A DNA stretch of 64,000 bases. Source: an uncultured Arenicella sp. Lineage in GTDB: Bacteria; Pseudomonadota; Gammaproteobacteria; Arenicellales; Arenicellaceae. The notes below the pieces were generated by a model. It worked only from the letters and a program-made list of their open reading frames with translations. It was not told the origin of the DNA and did not search any database. The DNA is taken from positions 1 through 64,000 of the forward strand of contig CALAKU010000003.1 of assembly GCA_937922925.1 (NCBI GenBank), read 5' to 3'. Below, piece by piece: positions 28,030 to 37,109 of this stretch (positions are counted from its first letter, which is position 1; the number at the start of each line of letters is the position of its first letter). Position numbers and translations under genes: made by a program.

Positions 28030-29127
28030 TTAGCCTTGTACCGTCGACAAAGAATCAACAATATCGCTGTGGTCTACGTCGGTCGAAACAACGCCTTTAC
28101 CGATACCATCAATAAGAATGAAATTTAGTTTGCCATTGATGTTTTTTTTATCGTGCGACACAACCTCTAGAACTCGTTGAGGGTCAACCTTGCCTAACTC
28201 AGGCAAATCAAAGAGATTGAGCACACGCTGAGCTTGTTGGTACTGCGAATCGCTTAGCAGCCCTTTTTTATTAGAAATAAAATTAGCGCACTTCATGCCG
28301 TAAAGAACCGCTTCCCCGTGATACAAACCACCATAGTCTTGAATGGTCTCAAATGCGTGACCAATAGTATGGCCATAATTCAAAAGCCGGCGCTCGCCAT
28401 TTTCAAATTGGTCATTTGAGACAATTTGAGCTTTGATTCGACAGCTCTTGGCGATGATGTCACTTAATAGAGCTTGATCACTTAAGCTAAGTAAATCGTC
28501 AAATCGCGCCTCAATCGTGTCAAAAATGGATTTGTCGCGAATGAAGCCGTACTTAATCGCCTCAGCTAATGACGAAATCACATTGCGGCGTGGCAATGTA
28601 GCCAAAAAGCCGGGATCAACCAATACGGTTTGCGGCTGATAAATGGCACCAACAAGGTTTTTTCCGGCTGCTAAATTAACCGCTGTCTTACCGCCAATCG
28701 CTGAATCGATCATCGCCAACAAGGTAGTCGGAATTTGAATAAAGGGGATGCCGCGCATGTACGTCGCCGCCACAAACCCGCCAAGATCACCAACTACACC
28801 ACCGCCTAGCGCCAGTAACACGCTAGAGCGGTCGCAGCCGATTTCAACCATTTGTGACCAAACTTGTTCGGCAAACCGAATGTTTTTGGCCGACTCGTCG
28901 CCGGGTACCACAATACATTCAATTCGATAGCCCGCCGCATTGAGCTCATCGATTACCGATTGATACTCAGCCAAAATAGCGGCTTGACTGAGCACAACCC
29001 ATTGTTGGCCTTTATTCCAAGGTTTGAGCAATTCCGATAAGCGATGGCGTAAACCATCTTCGACGTGAATTGAATATGAGTCGGCTCCCAGATCTAGATC
29101 AATGATCTGCGCTTGAATAGATGTCAT
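28030..29127 (-). CDS. aroB: 3-dehydroquinate synthase AroB
   Basis: The 365-residue NAD-dependent enzyme that closes the ring in the shikimate pathway. Motifs: [51 protein letters not shown], the metal-binding [16 protein letters not shown] histidines and GEAVLYGMK. Complete and of usual size. It lies 37 bases after aroE and belongs to the aroG-aroE-aroB-aroQ run. Confidence 0.97.
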   Translation of the reverse strand: [365 protein letters not shown]

Positions 29128-29164
29128 AAGAGAATAGCTGCGGCGAAGATTGCCAAGTGTGCTG

Positions 29165-30013
29165 CTATTTTATCGTTTTCTCTAGGTCTCTGACCAGCGC
29201 ATTCATATCGACATGCGCAACGATATTGCCGCCCATCCAGATTTCGACGGAATAAACCGCTTGCGCGACCAGCATTTGGATGCCATTGACCGTATGCGCG
29301 CCTTGCTTGGCCGCTTTGGCCAAAAACTCACTCTTGAGTGGGTTGTAGATTAAATCGACGGCCGCCCGAGATGCCTCGAAAAACGCATCGCCCACCGGTG
29401 ATTCCTGTGCATTGGGGCTCATGCCGACTGAGGTGGTATTGATAATACAATCGCAACCTTCGGCCGCCGCTGGATCACTTAAGTCATCAAAGATGGCCAC
29501 GTTTGTTGCTTCATTAATGGCGAGAATAGTGTTCTTTAGTTGCTCTGCGCGTTCAACCGTACGATTGACTATGTTCACGCTCTGCGCCTCGCCTTCAGCC
29601 AGCACTGCTCCGACAGCTTGGGCACTGCCACCAGCGCCAATCACAAGAAAGCGCTTGCCCTGAACATCAATATCGTTTTGACGCAGCGTATAGGCAAAGC
29701 CCATGACATCGGTATTGTAACCGGTGAGCTTGTTGGCTACCCGATTAACGCAGTTAACCGCGTTCATGACTTTGGCTTTGTGGTCGACTTCATCCAGCAA
29801 ATCGATAACATTGGCCTTGTGAGGAATGGTGACATTCACTCCGTCAAAGCCACCGACTCGAAAGCCGGAGAAGAAACTTTTTAGGCGCTCTTGGGGTAAT
29901 TCGATTGAGCGATAAGATGCATCGTCTATTTCCAATTGACGATAGATTGCTTTGTGCAGGGCTGGGCTCAAACTATGGCCTAATGGCTCACCAAGTAACG
30001 CGAATCGTTTCAA
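29165..30013 (-). CDS. aroE: Shikimate dehydrogenase AroE
   Basis: AroE reduces 3-dehydroshikimate with NADPH. The 282-residue protein has the substrate site LGEPLGHSLSPALHKA (7-22), NVTIPHKANVIDLLDEV with the catalytic lysine, GYNTDVMGFAYTL, the nucleotide motif VIGAGGSAQAVGAVLAEG and the closing NGIQMLVAQAV. Everything expected is present. It sits after the DAHP synthase gene with a 69-base spacer. Confidence 0.96.
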   Translation of the reverse strand: MKRFALLGEPLGHSLSPALHKAIYRQLEIDDASYRSIELPQERLKSFFSGFRVGGFDGVNVTIPHKANVIDLLDEVDHKAKVMNAVNCVNRVANKLTGYNTDVMGFAYTLRQNDIDVQGKRFLVIGAGGSAQAVGAVLAEGEAQSVNIVNRTVERAEQLKNTILAINEATNVAIFDDLSDPAAAEGCDCIINTTSVGMSPNAQESPVGDAFFEASRAAVDLIYNPLKSEFLAKAAKQGAHTVNGIQMLVAQAVYSVEIWMGGNIVAHVDMNALVRDLEKTIK

Positions 30014-30082
30014 ACCCCACCTTTATTGGTCGTGTGACACAACCGTTGTTTGGTTAACAGCATAAAGCAAGGCAAACGCCAT

Positions 30083-31147
30083 CTAAGCGACACCCTTGCT
30101 TCGTCTTGATCGTACCGCATTTGCTAAATTTCGGCAAAGTTGCTTGGTGTCTGTCCAGTTGATGCAACCGTCGGTGATGCTTTGACCGTAAACCAAAGGC
30201 TGATCCAACACCACTTTTTGGTTACCCTCAACCAAGTTAGATTCAATCATGATTCCAAAAATACGCGATTCGCCGTCAGCGATTTGTCGACATACGTCTT
30301 CGCAAACTTCTTTTTGACGCGATGGCGTTTTAAAACTGTTGGCGTGACTAAAGTCGATCATGATATTCGGTTTTAAACCCGCCTCCCTCAGCATGGTGGC
30401 GGCCTCCTCGACATGCGGCGCCTCGTAATTTGGCTGCTTATTGCCACCACGTAAAATAATGTGGGTATAGGCATTACCTGTGCTTTTAACGATGGCCGTG
30501 CGCCCTTCTTTGGTTACCGACAAAAAATGGTGAGAGTGGCTTGCCGCACCAATCGCATCGACGGCTATCTTGAGGTTGCCATTGGTACCATTTTTAAATC
30601 CAACCGGGCACGACAACCCCGATGCCAATTCCCGATGACATTGGCTTTCGGTAGTACGCGCGCCAATGGCGCCCCAGGCAACACAATCGCCCGTGTATTG
30701 AGGCGTAATTAAGTCCAAATACTCGCAACCCGCAGGAACGCCTAACTCATTGATGGACAACAATAAGTTACGCGCAATCCCCAAGCCTTTATTAACACTA
30801 TAGGTGTCGTTTAAATCAGGGTCGTTGATCAGCCCTTTCCAACCTACAGTAGTTCTAGGCTTCTCAAAGTAGACTCGCATAACAATGACTAAATCACTCG
30901 CAAGCTCTTGCTTTAACTCGCTCAACCCCTGTGCATATTCTAAGGCCGCCTCGGGGTCGTGAATGGAACAGGGCCCAACCACAGCAACTAAACGATCATC
31001 ATCGCCGGCTAGCACCGCTTCAATCTCTTGCCGCCCTTTATAGGTCGTGCTCGCGGCGGCCTCTCCTAATGGGTATTGCTCATGAATTTGGGTTGGTGAA
31101 ACCAGCTCTTTGGTTTCCGCAATACGGATGTCATCAGTTTGTTTCAT
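30083..31147 (-). CDS. aroG: 3-deoxy-7-phosphoheptulonate synthase (class I, AroG/AroF type)
   Basis: DAHP synthase joins phosphoenolpyruvate and erythrose 4-phosphate as the entry to the shikimate pathway. The 354-residue product has AVVGPCSIHDPEAALEYA, RVYFEKPRTTVGWKGLINDP, GARTTESQCHRELASGL, GFKNGTNGNLKIA and IMIDFSHANS, all class I alpha motifs. It heads the aro operon, which makes it a plausible control point. Which aromatic amino acid inhibits it cannot be decided by eye. A second copy of the enzyme lies at 39888-40961. Confidence 0.95.
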   Translation of the reverse strand: MKQTDDIRIAETKELVSPTQIHEQYPLGEAAASTTYKGRQEIEAVLAGDDDRLVAVVGPCSIHDPEAALEYAQGLSELKQELASDLVIVMRVYFEKPRTTVGWKGLINDPDLNDTYSVNKGLGIARNLLLSINELGVPAGCEYLDLITPQYTGDCVAWGAIGARTTESQCHRELASGLSCPVGFKNGTNGNLKIAVDAIGAASHSHHFLSVTKEGRTAIVKSTGNAYTHIILRGGNKQPNYEAPHVEEAATMLREAGLKPNIMIDFSHANSFKTPSRQKEVCEDVCRQIADGESRIFGIMIESNLVEGNQKVVLDQPLVYGQSITDGCINWTDTKQLCRNLANAVRSRRSKGVA

Positions 31148-31392
31148 ACTTCTTTTAGTTCGTTTTAGCCCAATTCAAAACCCATTATGTGAGCGCACAA
31201 GCAGGCCGAATCAACCGCACTGCGTACAACAAGGTTAAGCCGTGGTTTAAAATTGATTAATTTAGATTTATTATCAAGGTCTTGGGAGCGAAAGTTAATT
31301 TAGTACCCAAGGTTGATTTGCAACTATAACATGTCATCATTGCATTGGTTCAGCCGCCTCAACTATTTAGCCTAGAAAGTTTACCCAACTCC

Positions 31393-33474
31393 ATGAGCAA
31401 ACACGATCAAATCCCTTTTTTACACACTGAACTGAGCCTGCTGGCATTTAATGAACGTGTGTTAAACATGGCCTTGGATCCGAACACGCCGTTACTTGAA
31501 CGGCTAAAGTTCTTGTGTATTTTTAGCTCGAACATGGATGAGTTTTTTGAAATCAGAGTCTCGGGCCTCAAAGCCCTTGCCAGCACCTCCTTCGCCAGCG
31601 AAGGCGTAGACGGCATGGCTCCTGCCATTGCCCTGGAAGAAATCTCAGAGCTTGCTCACCGATTAACGGATTTACAGTACGACACCTTAAATCAGCATGT
31701 GATGCCTGCTCTGGCCGATTTTGGCATACGCTTCTTAAACCGCGAGGACTGGAGCGTAGAGCAGCAAAAATGGTTGAAAACCTATTTCAAGCGCGAAGTG
31801 TTGCCAATTCTAACCCCCATTCGGCTGGACCCAGCGCATCCGTTCCCGCTCACAATCAACAAAGGCTTGTCGATTGTCGCCGACCTGCATGACCCGGAGC
31901 GTGACGAATCTCATAACATCGCTGTCGTGCCTGCGCCGCGCGCCCTGCCTCGCTTTATTCGCTTGCCCAGCGAATTGTGCGACTCTGAGTATGAGTACGT
32001 TTATTTATCCGCAATCATAGCGGCTAACATCAAACGCCTGTTTAGCAACGTTAAAGTACTGGGTTGTTATCAGTTTCGCATTACTCGCAACAGCGATTTG
32101 TATGTTGACCTAGAAGAAGTCGAGGATTTGGCGCGCACCTTGGAAGGCGAACTGCCTTCGCGTCTTTATGGCGAGGCGATTCGTCTGGAAGTAACCGAAA
32201 GCTGCCCGAATCGAATCGTTAAACTATTGCAGAATCGATTCAAAATCACTGATGATTATGTGTATCGAGTCAACGGCCCGGTCAACCTAAACCGCCTGAT
32301 TGGCTTGCCCGACATGGTTAATCGCCCGCAGATTAAATACCCAAATTTCACGCCCTCCTCGCCTGACATTCTCAGCTCGCAAAATAATATTTTCGAGACG
32401 ATCAGCAATGCGGATGTGTTGTTACATCATCCGTTCCAGTCGTTTGCACCGGTGGTCGACTTGCTGCGACAAGCGGCTCAAGACCCAAATGTATTGGCCA
32501 TCAAACAAACTCTGTATCGCACCGGTTCAGACTCGGTATTAGTGGAGCACTTAGCTGAAGCCGCGCGGGCAGGCAAAGAAGTGACCGTCGTGATTGAGCT
32601 GATGGCGCGCTTCGATGAACAAAACAATTTGGCTACAGCGCAAACATTGCAAACCGCCGGCGCGCATGTGGTATACGGCATGGTGGGCAAAAAAACGCAC
32701 GCAAAAATGTTGATGATTGTGCGGCGTGAAGGCAAAAAACTAAAACGCTATGTGCATTTAGGTACCGGCAATTATCATCAAGGTAACACGCGAATTTATA
32801 CGGACTACGGCCTGCTGACATCACGCTCAGACATTACCAGTGATGTACATGAAATATTCTTACAACTCACAACCCAAGGGCCGAACCCAGAGCTTAAGAA
32901 ATTGCATCAATCGCCGTATGGGATCAGCGACATGTTTGTCGAGCGCGTCGAACGCGAAACCGAGCACGCCTTGACCGGCCGGCCTGCTAAGATAATTGCC
33001 AAGGTTAATGGACTATCTAGCCCCGCTATTATCAATGCGCTATACAAAGCCTCTCAGGCTGGCGTTGAGATTAAACTGATTGTTCGCGGTATCTGCTGTT
33101 TGCGTCCGGGGCTGGCGGGCATCTCTGAAAACATCGAGGTGCGCTCAATCGTGGGCCGGTTTCTCGAACATGCCCGGGTTTTTTACTTCGCCAATGATGG
33201 CCAATCTGAGGTGTTTATTTCCAGTGCCGACCTCATGCCACGTAATCTCCGTAATCGCATCGAACAGTGCGTACCGATTGAAGACGAAAAACTCAAAGAG
33301 ATTGTGCTTGAGCAACTCCAGTTTTACTTACAAGACAATACCAATGCTTGGCTGCAGCAAGCCGATGGCCAGTATGTTAAAGCCATTCACTCACCTACAG
33401 AGAACAGCGCGTTAGAGAACAGCGCGTTCAGCTCGCAGCTGACTTTATTGGATTATTACTCAGAGAACTATTAG
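31393..33474 (+). CDS. ppk: Polyphosphate kinase Ppk1
   Basis: Ppk1 polymerises ATP gamma-phosphate into polyphosphate. From the ATG at 31393 the product has 693 residues; a TTG start 48 bases earlier is also open. It has the N-terminal ELSLLAFNERVL and SSNMDEFFEIRV segments, a central PFQSF motif, IKQTLYRTGSD, the phosphorylated histidine region KTHAKMLMIVRR, LGTGNYHQGNTRIYTDYGL and, near the C-terminus, IVRGICCLRPG and SSADLMPRNL. The last residues contain a 5-residue direct duplication (ENSAL-ENSAF) from a 15-base DNA repeat. It faces ppx convergently. Confidence 0.96.
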   Translation: MSKHDQIPFLHTELSLLAFNERVLNMALDPNTPLLERLKFLCIFSSNMDEFFEIRVSGLKALASTSFASEGVDGMAPAIALEEISELAHRLTDLQYDTLNQHVMPALADFGIRFLNREDWSVEQQKWLKTYFKREVLPILTPIRLDPAHPFPLTINKGLSIVADLHDPERDESHNIAVVPAPRALPRFIRLPSELCDSEYEYVYLSAIIAANIKRLFSNVKVLGCYQFRITRNSDLYVDLEEVEDLARTLEGELPSRLYGEAIRLEVTESCPNRIVKLLQNRFKITDDYVYRVNGPVNLNRLIGLPDMVNRPQIKYPNFTPSSPDILSSQNNIFETISNADVLLHHPFQSFAPVVDLLRQAAQDPNVLAIKQTLYRTGSDSVLVEHLAEAARAGKEVTVVIELMARFDEQNNLATAQTLQTAGAHVVYGMVGKKTHAKMLMIVRREGKKLKRYVHLGTGNYHQGNTRIYTDYGLLTSRSDITSDVHEIFLQLTTQGPNPELKKLHQSPYGISDMFVERVERETEHALTGRPAKIIAKVNGLSSPAIINALYKASQAGVEIKLIVRGICCLRPGLAGISENIEVRSIVGRFLEHARVFYFANDGQSEVFISSADLMPRNLRNRIEQCVPIEDEKLKEIVLEQLQFYLQDNTNAWLQQADGQYVKAIHSPTENSALENSAFSSQLTLLDYYSENY

Positions 33475-33501
33475 GGCGATTACTAGTGGCACGATTACTA
33501 G
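33400..33501. repeat. Two 15-base duplications around the ppk stop codon
   Basis: GAGAACAGCGCGTTA occurs at 33400-33414 and, with one change, at 33415-33429, inside the ppk frame. Just after the stop, CGATTACTAG occurs at 33477-33486 and 33492-33501, again 15 bases apart. Further on, 33552-33568 is a GTGTTG/CAACAC hairpin without a T tract; no real terminator is visible in the ppk-ppx spacer. Confidence 0.8.
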
Positions 33502-33664
33502 CGTATTTTAGGTAATAAAACGTTATAGGCGAGCCCCGCCAACCTATATCAGTGTTGCGCGCCAACACATCCGACATGCGGTGGGCAAGGATTGTTAGAC
33601 AGCGAGTGAACGAGTAGTTTGGGTTTAGAATGTATAGCTCAAGGCTGAATTTGCCTAGAGAGAA

Positions 33665-35269
33665 TTATGAGAACACCAAATTGATGCCTATGGCTTTTAG
33701 CCAGGCTCGTTCCTGATTCAAATCCGCATTTGTCAGTGGATGGGTTTCCAACCAGCCCTCGTCGAATGACAGCGTAATTGAAGAGCCTTGCGCATGAGCC
33801 TTTACCGAGGTTGATAGTGACTGCTCACGCCCTCGATGCAATAACACCGCCAGCCTTAAAATCACCGCAATACGTTTGCCCGGCGTTACAAGATTTGATG
33901 GCAGGGATTCGAACTGATCTATCGGAAACTTACGTCGATGACCTCTAATAATCGCCGCCAACAACAATTGGTCACGGCGCGCGAAACCCGCCATATCACC
34001 ATTAGCAACGAGATACGCACCGTGTTTATTGTATCCATCGTGGCTGATTTGCAAGCCCACTTCATGCAGTAAAGCAGACCACTTAAGTTGATCAGCGTAG
34101 CTCTCGTGTTGGATATCCCAATCGCCACAGACTTGAGCATAGATGCCATAAGCGCTTTCCGCCACAGTCGTGCCATGATCCTTATCGATTGACCATTTTT
34201 GCAGCATTGCGGCCACCGTGACATCACGGATGTCCTCCGCTGATGAACGGCCAACCAAGTCGTATAACACCCCTTCTCGAAGAGCGATATCGGATACCGA
34301 CATTTCTTTGATATCAAACAAATCAAACAACGCGAGTAAGATAGCCAAGCCCCCAGCGAACACCGGCAGTCGATCGCGAGTGAGGCCTGGAATAGTCAGT
34401 TTATCAATCTGCCTATCGTTAATGGCTTGCTCTAGTAAAGCCTCAAGGCCCTGTTTGTGGATCACGTCTTTTGAAAGACCACTTGCCAGTATCGCCGAGG
34501 CCATAGACTTCATTGTGCCAGAACATCCAATTACCTCGTTCCAACCTTGCAGTCGAAACTGGCTCAGCACCGGTTGTATGGCCAACTCAGCCGCCAATAT
34601 GGCCTTTTTAAAGCGTTTTCTACTGAGTTTCCCGTCTGCAAAAAATTGTTGCGATAAGACCACGCAGCCTATTTCAAGGCTTTCCCGGCACAATGCCTCC
34701 TCGCCTCGCCCGGCGATCACTTCAGTGCTGCCACCACCGATATCAATCACCAGTCGCGATTCATTACCTCGCGCAGACCACTTTGAGACGCCAAGATAAA
34801 TCAGGCGAGCCTCTTCCCGGCCTGCGATGATCTCGATATTGTGACCTAGGGCTTTCTCTGCACGTTCCAAAAATAGATTTTTATTTTGTAAACGACGCAA
34901 GGCATTGGTGCCAACTGCACGAATGTTTTCGCTGGGCAAGCCTTTTACCAATTGCCCGAATTGACGAAGACAGCTCAATGCTCTTTTGGCGACCACTTCG
35001 TCTAAATTGTTGTCGTCGTCTAAGCCGCCCGCCAAGCGCACCGACTCACGCTGACGGTCCAACACAGTAAACTCTCCGTGTTGGTAGCGCGAGATCATCA
35101 TGTGGAAAGAATTTGAACCTAGATCAACCGCGGCATAACAATCCGAACCAAAGGTTTGACTGACTTGGTCGCTATTCTGGCCGGGTTTTATGCTGTGCTC
35201 CTCGGGGGATAGGTAAGCAACACTGGAAGCTTGCGCCTTTTCTTTGGTTTTATTTTTTGCCGACGGCAT
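33665..35269 (-). CDS. ppx: Exopolyphosphatase Ppx/GppA family
   Basis: Ppx removes phosphate from polyphosphate ends (or acts on pppGpp). The 534-residue product starts at the ATG at 35269 and carries the ASKHA phosphatase motifs: YAAVDLGSNSFHMM (about 46-59), RESVRLAGGLD, AVGTNALR, the REEARLIYLGV stretch, VIDIGGGSTEVI and a C-terminal HD-like domain beginning near LLHEVGLQISHDGYNKHGAYL. About 45 polar residues precede the first motif, longer than usual. Pairing with ppk, here tail to tail, is common. It is probably cytoplasmic. Confidence 0.93.
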   Translation of the reverse strand: MPSAKNKTKEKAQASSVAYLSPEEHSIKPGQNSDQVSQTFGSDCYAAVDLGSNSFHMMISRYQHGEFTVLDRQRESVRLAGGLDDDNNLDEVVAKRALSCLRQFGQLVKGLPSENIRAVGTNALRRLQNKNLFLERAEKALGHNIEIIAGREEARLIYLGVSKWSARGNESRLVIDIGGGSTEVIAGRGEEALCRESLEIGCVVLSQQFFADGKLSRKRFKKAILAAELAIQPVLSQFRLQGWNEVIGCSGTMKSMASAILASGLSKDVIHKQGLEALLEQAINDRQIDKLTIPGLTRDRLPVFAGGLAILLALFDLFDIKEMSVSDIALREGVLYDLVGRSSAEDIRDVTVAAMLQKWSIDKDHGTTVAESAYGIYAQVCGDWDIQHESYADQLKWSALLHEVGLQISHDGYNKHGAYLVANGDMAGFARRDQLLLAAIIRGHRRKFPIDQFESLPSNLVTPGKRIAVILRLAVLLHRGREQSLSTSVKAHAQGSSITLSFDEGWLETHPLTNADLNQERAWLKAIGINLVFS

Positions 35270-35738
35270 GCGCAACCTAAACTTAATTTGGTTAGATGGA
35301 TTTGCTCATTTAGTTGCGCTTATTGTATCGAAATTTCTCAATTAACGCATGATTGAATCCGAACCAAAAAAAGTAATTCTAGGGAATTGGCAAACCTAGC
35401 CAGAATAGACAGCCTTCCTTGACTATTTGTGAGCCAGGGCCAATCTTTAGTGACCCGCCAGTATTAATCTCGTAATCTCCAGCAGCGATCTGATATCTAA
35501 TCTTGAGCGGCAAGCTACCAATCTCCGATAGCTCGCTACATATAGGCCTTCAAACTGCAATTTATTGGTGAAAAAACTTGAGTTTAAGGGCAAGCTTCTC
35601 TAAAGTCCGCGTTGGAATTTAGTACAAAAAACACAACTGTTTTCACCTCAGGCTCTCGCGCTAACCTCACTGCTCGCTTAGTTTGTCAGCCAGTTTGAAC
35701 AACACAACGAAATTAGAAAACCCCATAAGGGTAACCGT
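35270..35738. other. 469-base divergent spacer between ppx and cytochrome c4 gene
   Basis: The two flanking genes diverge, so promoters for both should lie here. No ORF of note, tRNA or hairpin with T tract was seen, and no -35/-10 pair was good enough to call. Shortly before the cytochrome gene an AAGGGT sequence (about 35727-35732) can serve as its ribosome site. Confidence 0.5.
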
Positions 35739-36398
35739 ATGTTGAATCGTTTTATTACTCTTGTCATCGCAAGCCTCACCTACCTATTGGTGTTTAGTGC
35801 GAACGTGTCTATCGCCAATGCCGCCGACGCCGAGCGTGGTGAAAAGCTTTCGCAAACTTGTTTGGGTTGCCACGGCGCTCCGGGGCTGCGAAATCCAGGC
35901 CCGGTGTACTCCATCCCCATGGTTGGTGGTCAGCACGCCGAATACATTGTGACCGCACTAAAGGCCTACAAATCACAAGAGCGCTCTCATAAGACAATGC
36001 AAGCTCAGGCGTCTAACCTGTCGGACCAAGACATGGCCGATATTGCCGCTTACTTTGCTTCGATCAAAGGCGAATCTCGTCCCGCTCACGTCAGCAGCGC
36101 TAAAAAAGCGCGCGGTAAAGAAAAAGCGGCTCAATGCGCAACCTGCCATGGCTCAATTGGCGACGGTGATCAACCTGGATTCCCCAAACTGGCGGGCCAG
36201 TATCAAAGCTATCTAGCGCAGGCCCTCAAAGACTACCGCTCGGGCGAACGAGACAATGCCATCATGAAAGGCTTTGCTGCTGGCCTAAGCTTTAAAGACA
36301 TTGATGATCTATCTGCCTATTTTGGTTCGCAAAAAGGTGGCCTATCTGGAACGAAAAGCCGGATAAAAGCGAGCTATTTCAGCAAAAGCGAAGATTAA
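35739..36398 (+). CDS. Diheme cytochrome c4
   Basis: A 219-residue periplasmic electron carrier. A signal peptide (1 to about 29, ending IANA-ADA) is followed by two similar c-type domains, each with a CxxCH heme site: CLGCH (41-45) and CATCH (133-137). The methionines M87 (HKTMQ) and M176 (NAIMKGF) sit where the sixth heme ligands are expected, so both hemes are probably His/Met. This two-domain plan is cytochrome c4, which feeds electrons to terminal oxidases such as cbb3. Two tandem hairpins follow the stop codon. Confidence 0.93.
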   Translation: MLNRFITLVIASLTYLLVFSANVSIANAADAERGEKLSQTCLGCHGAPGLRNPGPVYSIPMVGGQHAEYIVTALKAYKSQERSHKTMQAQASNLSDQDMADIAAYFASIKGESRPAHVSSAKKARGKEKAAQCATCHGSIGDGDQPGFPKLAGQYQSYLAQALKDYRSGERDNAIMKGFAAGLSFKDIDDLSAYFGSQKGGLSGTKSRIKASYFSKSED

Positions 36399-36414
36399 AC
36401 CTCGACGAGGTTTT
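36397..36414 (+). terminator. Short hairpin at the cytochrome c4 stop codon
   Basis: AAACCTC-GAC-GAGGTTTT forms a seven-pair stem with a three-base loop directly on the stop codon, ending in four T. It precedes the stronger terminator at 36434 and may add to it. Confidence 0.55.
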
Positions 36415-36433
36415 AGCAATCAGCAAATCTCGC

Positions 36434-36460
36434 AAAAGCCCGCGTTTGTGCGGGCTTTTT
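36434..36460 (+). terminator. Rho-independent terminator after cytochrome c4
   Basis: AAAAGCCCGC-GTTTGT-GCGGGCTTTTT: six G/C pairs extended by four A-T pairs, six-base loop and a T tract. It ends the cytochrome c4 transcript well before the next gene. Confidence 0.93.
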
Positions 36461-36516
36461 GTTGGCTGTTTGATAAACCTCATAGGCACAAATTAACAAA
36501 TAGCAACATCAAACAA

Positions 36517-36544
36517 TTGACTTGTAAGACCAGCTTCTTAAAAT
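36517..36544 (+). promoter_or_regulatory. Sigma-70 promoter of the small periplasmic protein gene
   Basis: TTGACT (36517-36522) and TAAAAT (36539-36544) are one mismatch each from consensus and are separated by 16 bases. The start would be near 36551, leaving about 18 bases that contain the GGAGGAA ribosome site. Confidence 0.75.
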
Positions 36545-36568
36545 CAGTAAAAAGATAACGGAGGAAAT

Positions 36569-36964
36569 ATGAACCGACTAAAACACACCACTCTCGTTGC
36601 ACTAATCGCCCTGACCTCGCCACAGTTCGCATTTGCCGACGATCATGCGGCAAGCGAAGATGCGGTCGAAGCCGCCGCCGCTTGCGCTCAGTCCAGCGCG
36701 CCTATCATTCCCGACGGTAATGTCGCAAGCAAAGACGAGTTGATTGCCGCACAAAAAGCCTACAAAGACTTTGATGCCAATATTCAAAGCTTTCGTGAGT
36801 GCCTATTAAAAGAAAAAGAAATGCTCGAAGCTCAAGGTTTGACACCAGAAGAATTGGAACAAAAATTGGCCGCAAATTTGGCAGCCGATAATGCAGCGGT
36901 AGAAAAATTGGTTATGGTGGCTGAAGAATTTAATAAAGCGGTTCGCGCTTTTAAAGCCCGCTAA
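36569..36964 (+). CDS. Small periplasmic alpha-helical protein, unknown function
   Basis: The 131-residue product has a clear signal peptide (MNRLKHTTLVALIALTSPQF, cleavage likely after AFA at 23). The mature part is short, acidic and mostly helical: an alanine-rich stretch, two cysteines (C39 and C78) that could form a disulphide, and a likely coiled coil from about 76 to 128 (KEKEMLEAQGLTPEELEQKL). I do not recognise a family. Expression signals are unusually good: a near-consensus promoter, GGAGGAA upstream of the ATG, and its own terminator. It is therefore likely a well expressed single-gene unit. Confidence 0.85.
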   Translation: MNRLKHTTLVALIALTSPQFAFADDHAASEDAVEAAAACAQSSAPIIPDGNVASKDELIAAQKAYKDFDANIQSFRECLLKEKEMLEAQGLTPEELEQKLAANLAADNAAVEKLVMVAEEFNKAVRAFKAR

Positions 36965-37014
36965 CACTTATCGATACTGATAGATCGGTTTTAACTCTCA
37001 AATCGATTTGCAAA

Positions 37015-37047
37015 ACGGTCACTTCGCCCACGAACTGGCCGTTTTTT
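37015..37047 (+). terminator. Rho-independent terminator after the small periplasmic gene
   Basis: ACGGTCA (37015-37021) pairs with TGGCCGT (37036-37042, one G-T pair) around a 14-base loop and is followed by a run of T to 37047. Confidence 0.8.
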
Positions 37048-37109
37048 ACGTGCGTGTCATCGCTCTAATAAGGATGCGTAAGCGAGCACCGAATAACAAA
37101 TTGCAGATA

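Noticed and set aside
34218-34799. 193-residue plus-strand frame
   Set aside because: Antisense to ppx, which has complete phosphatase motifs; serine/proline-rich shadow translation.
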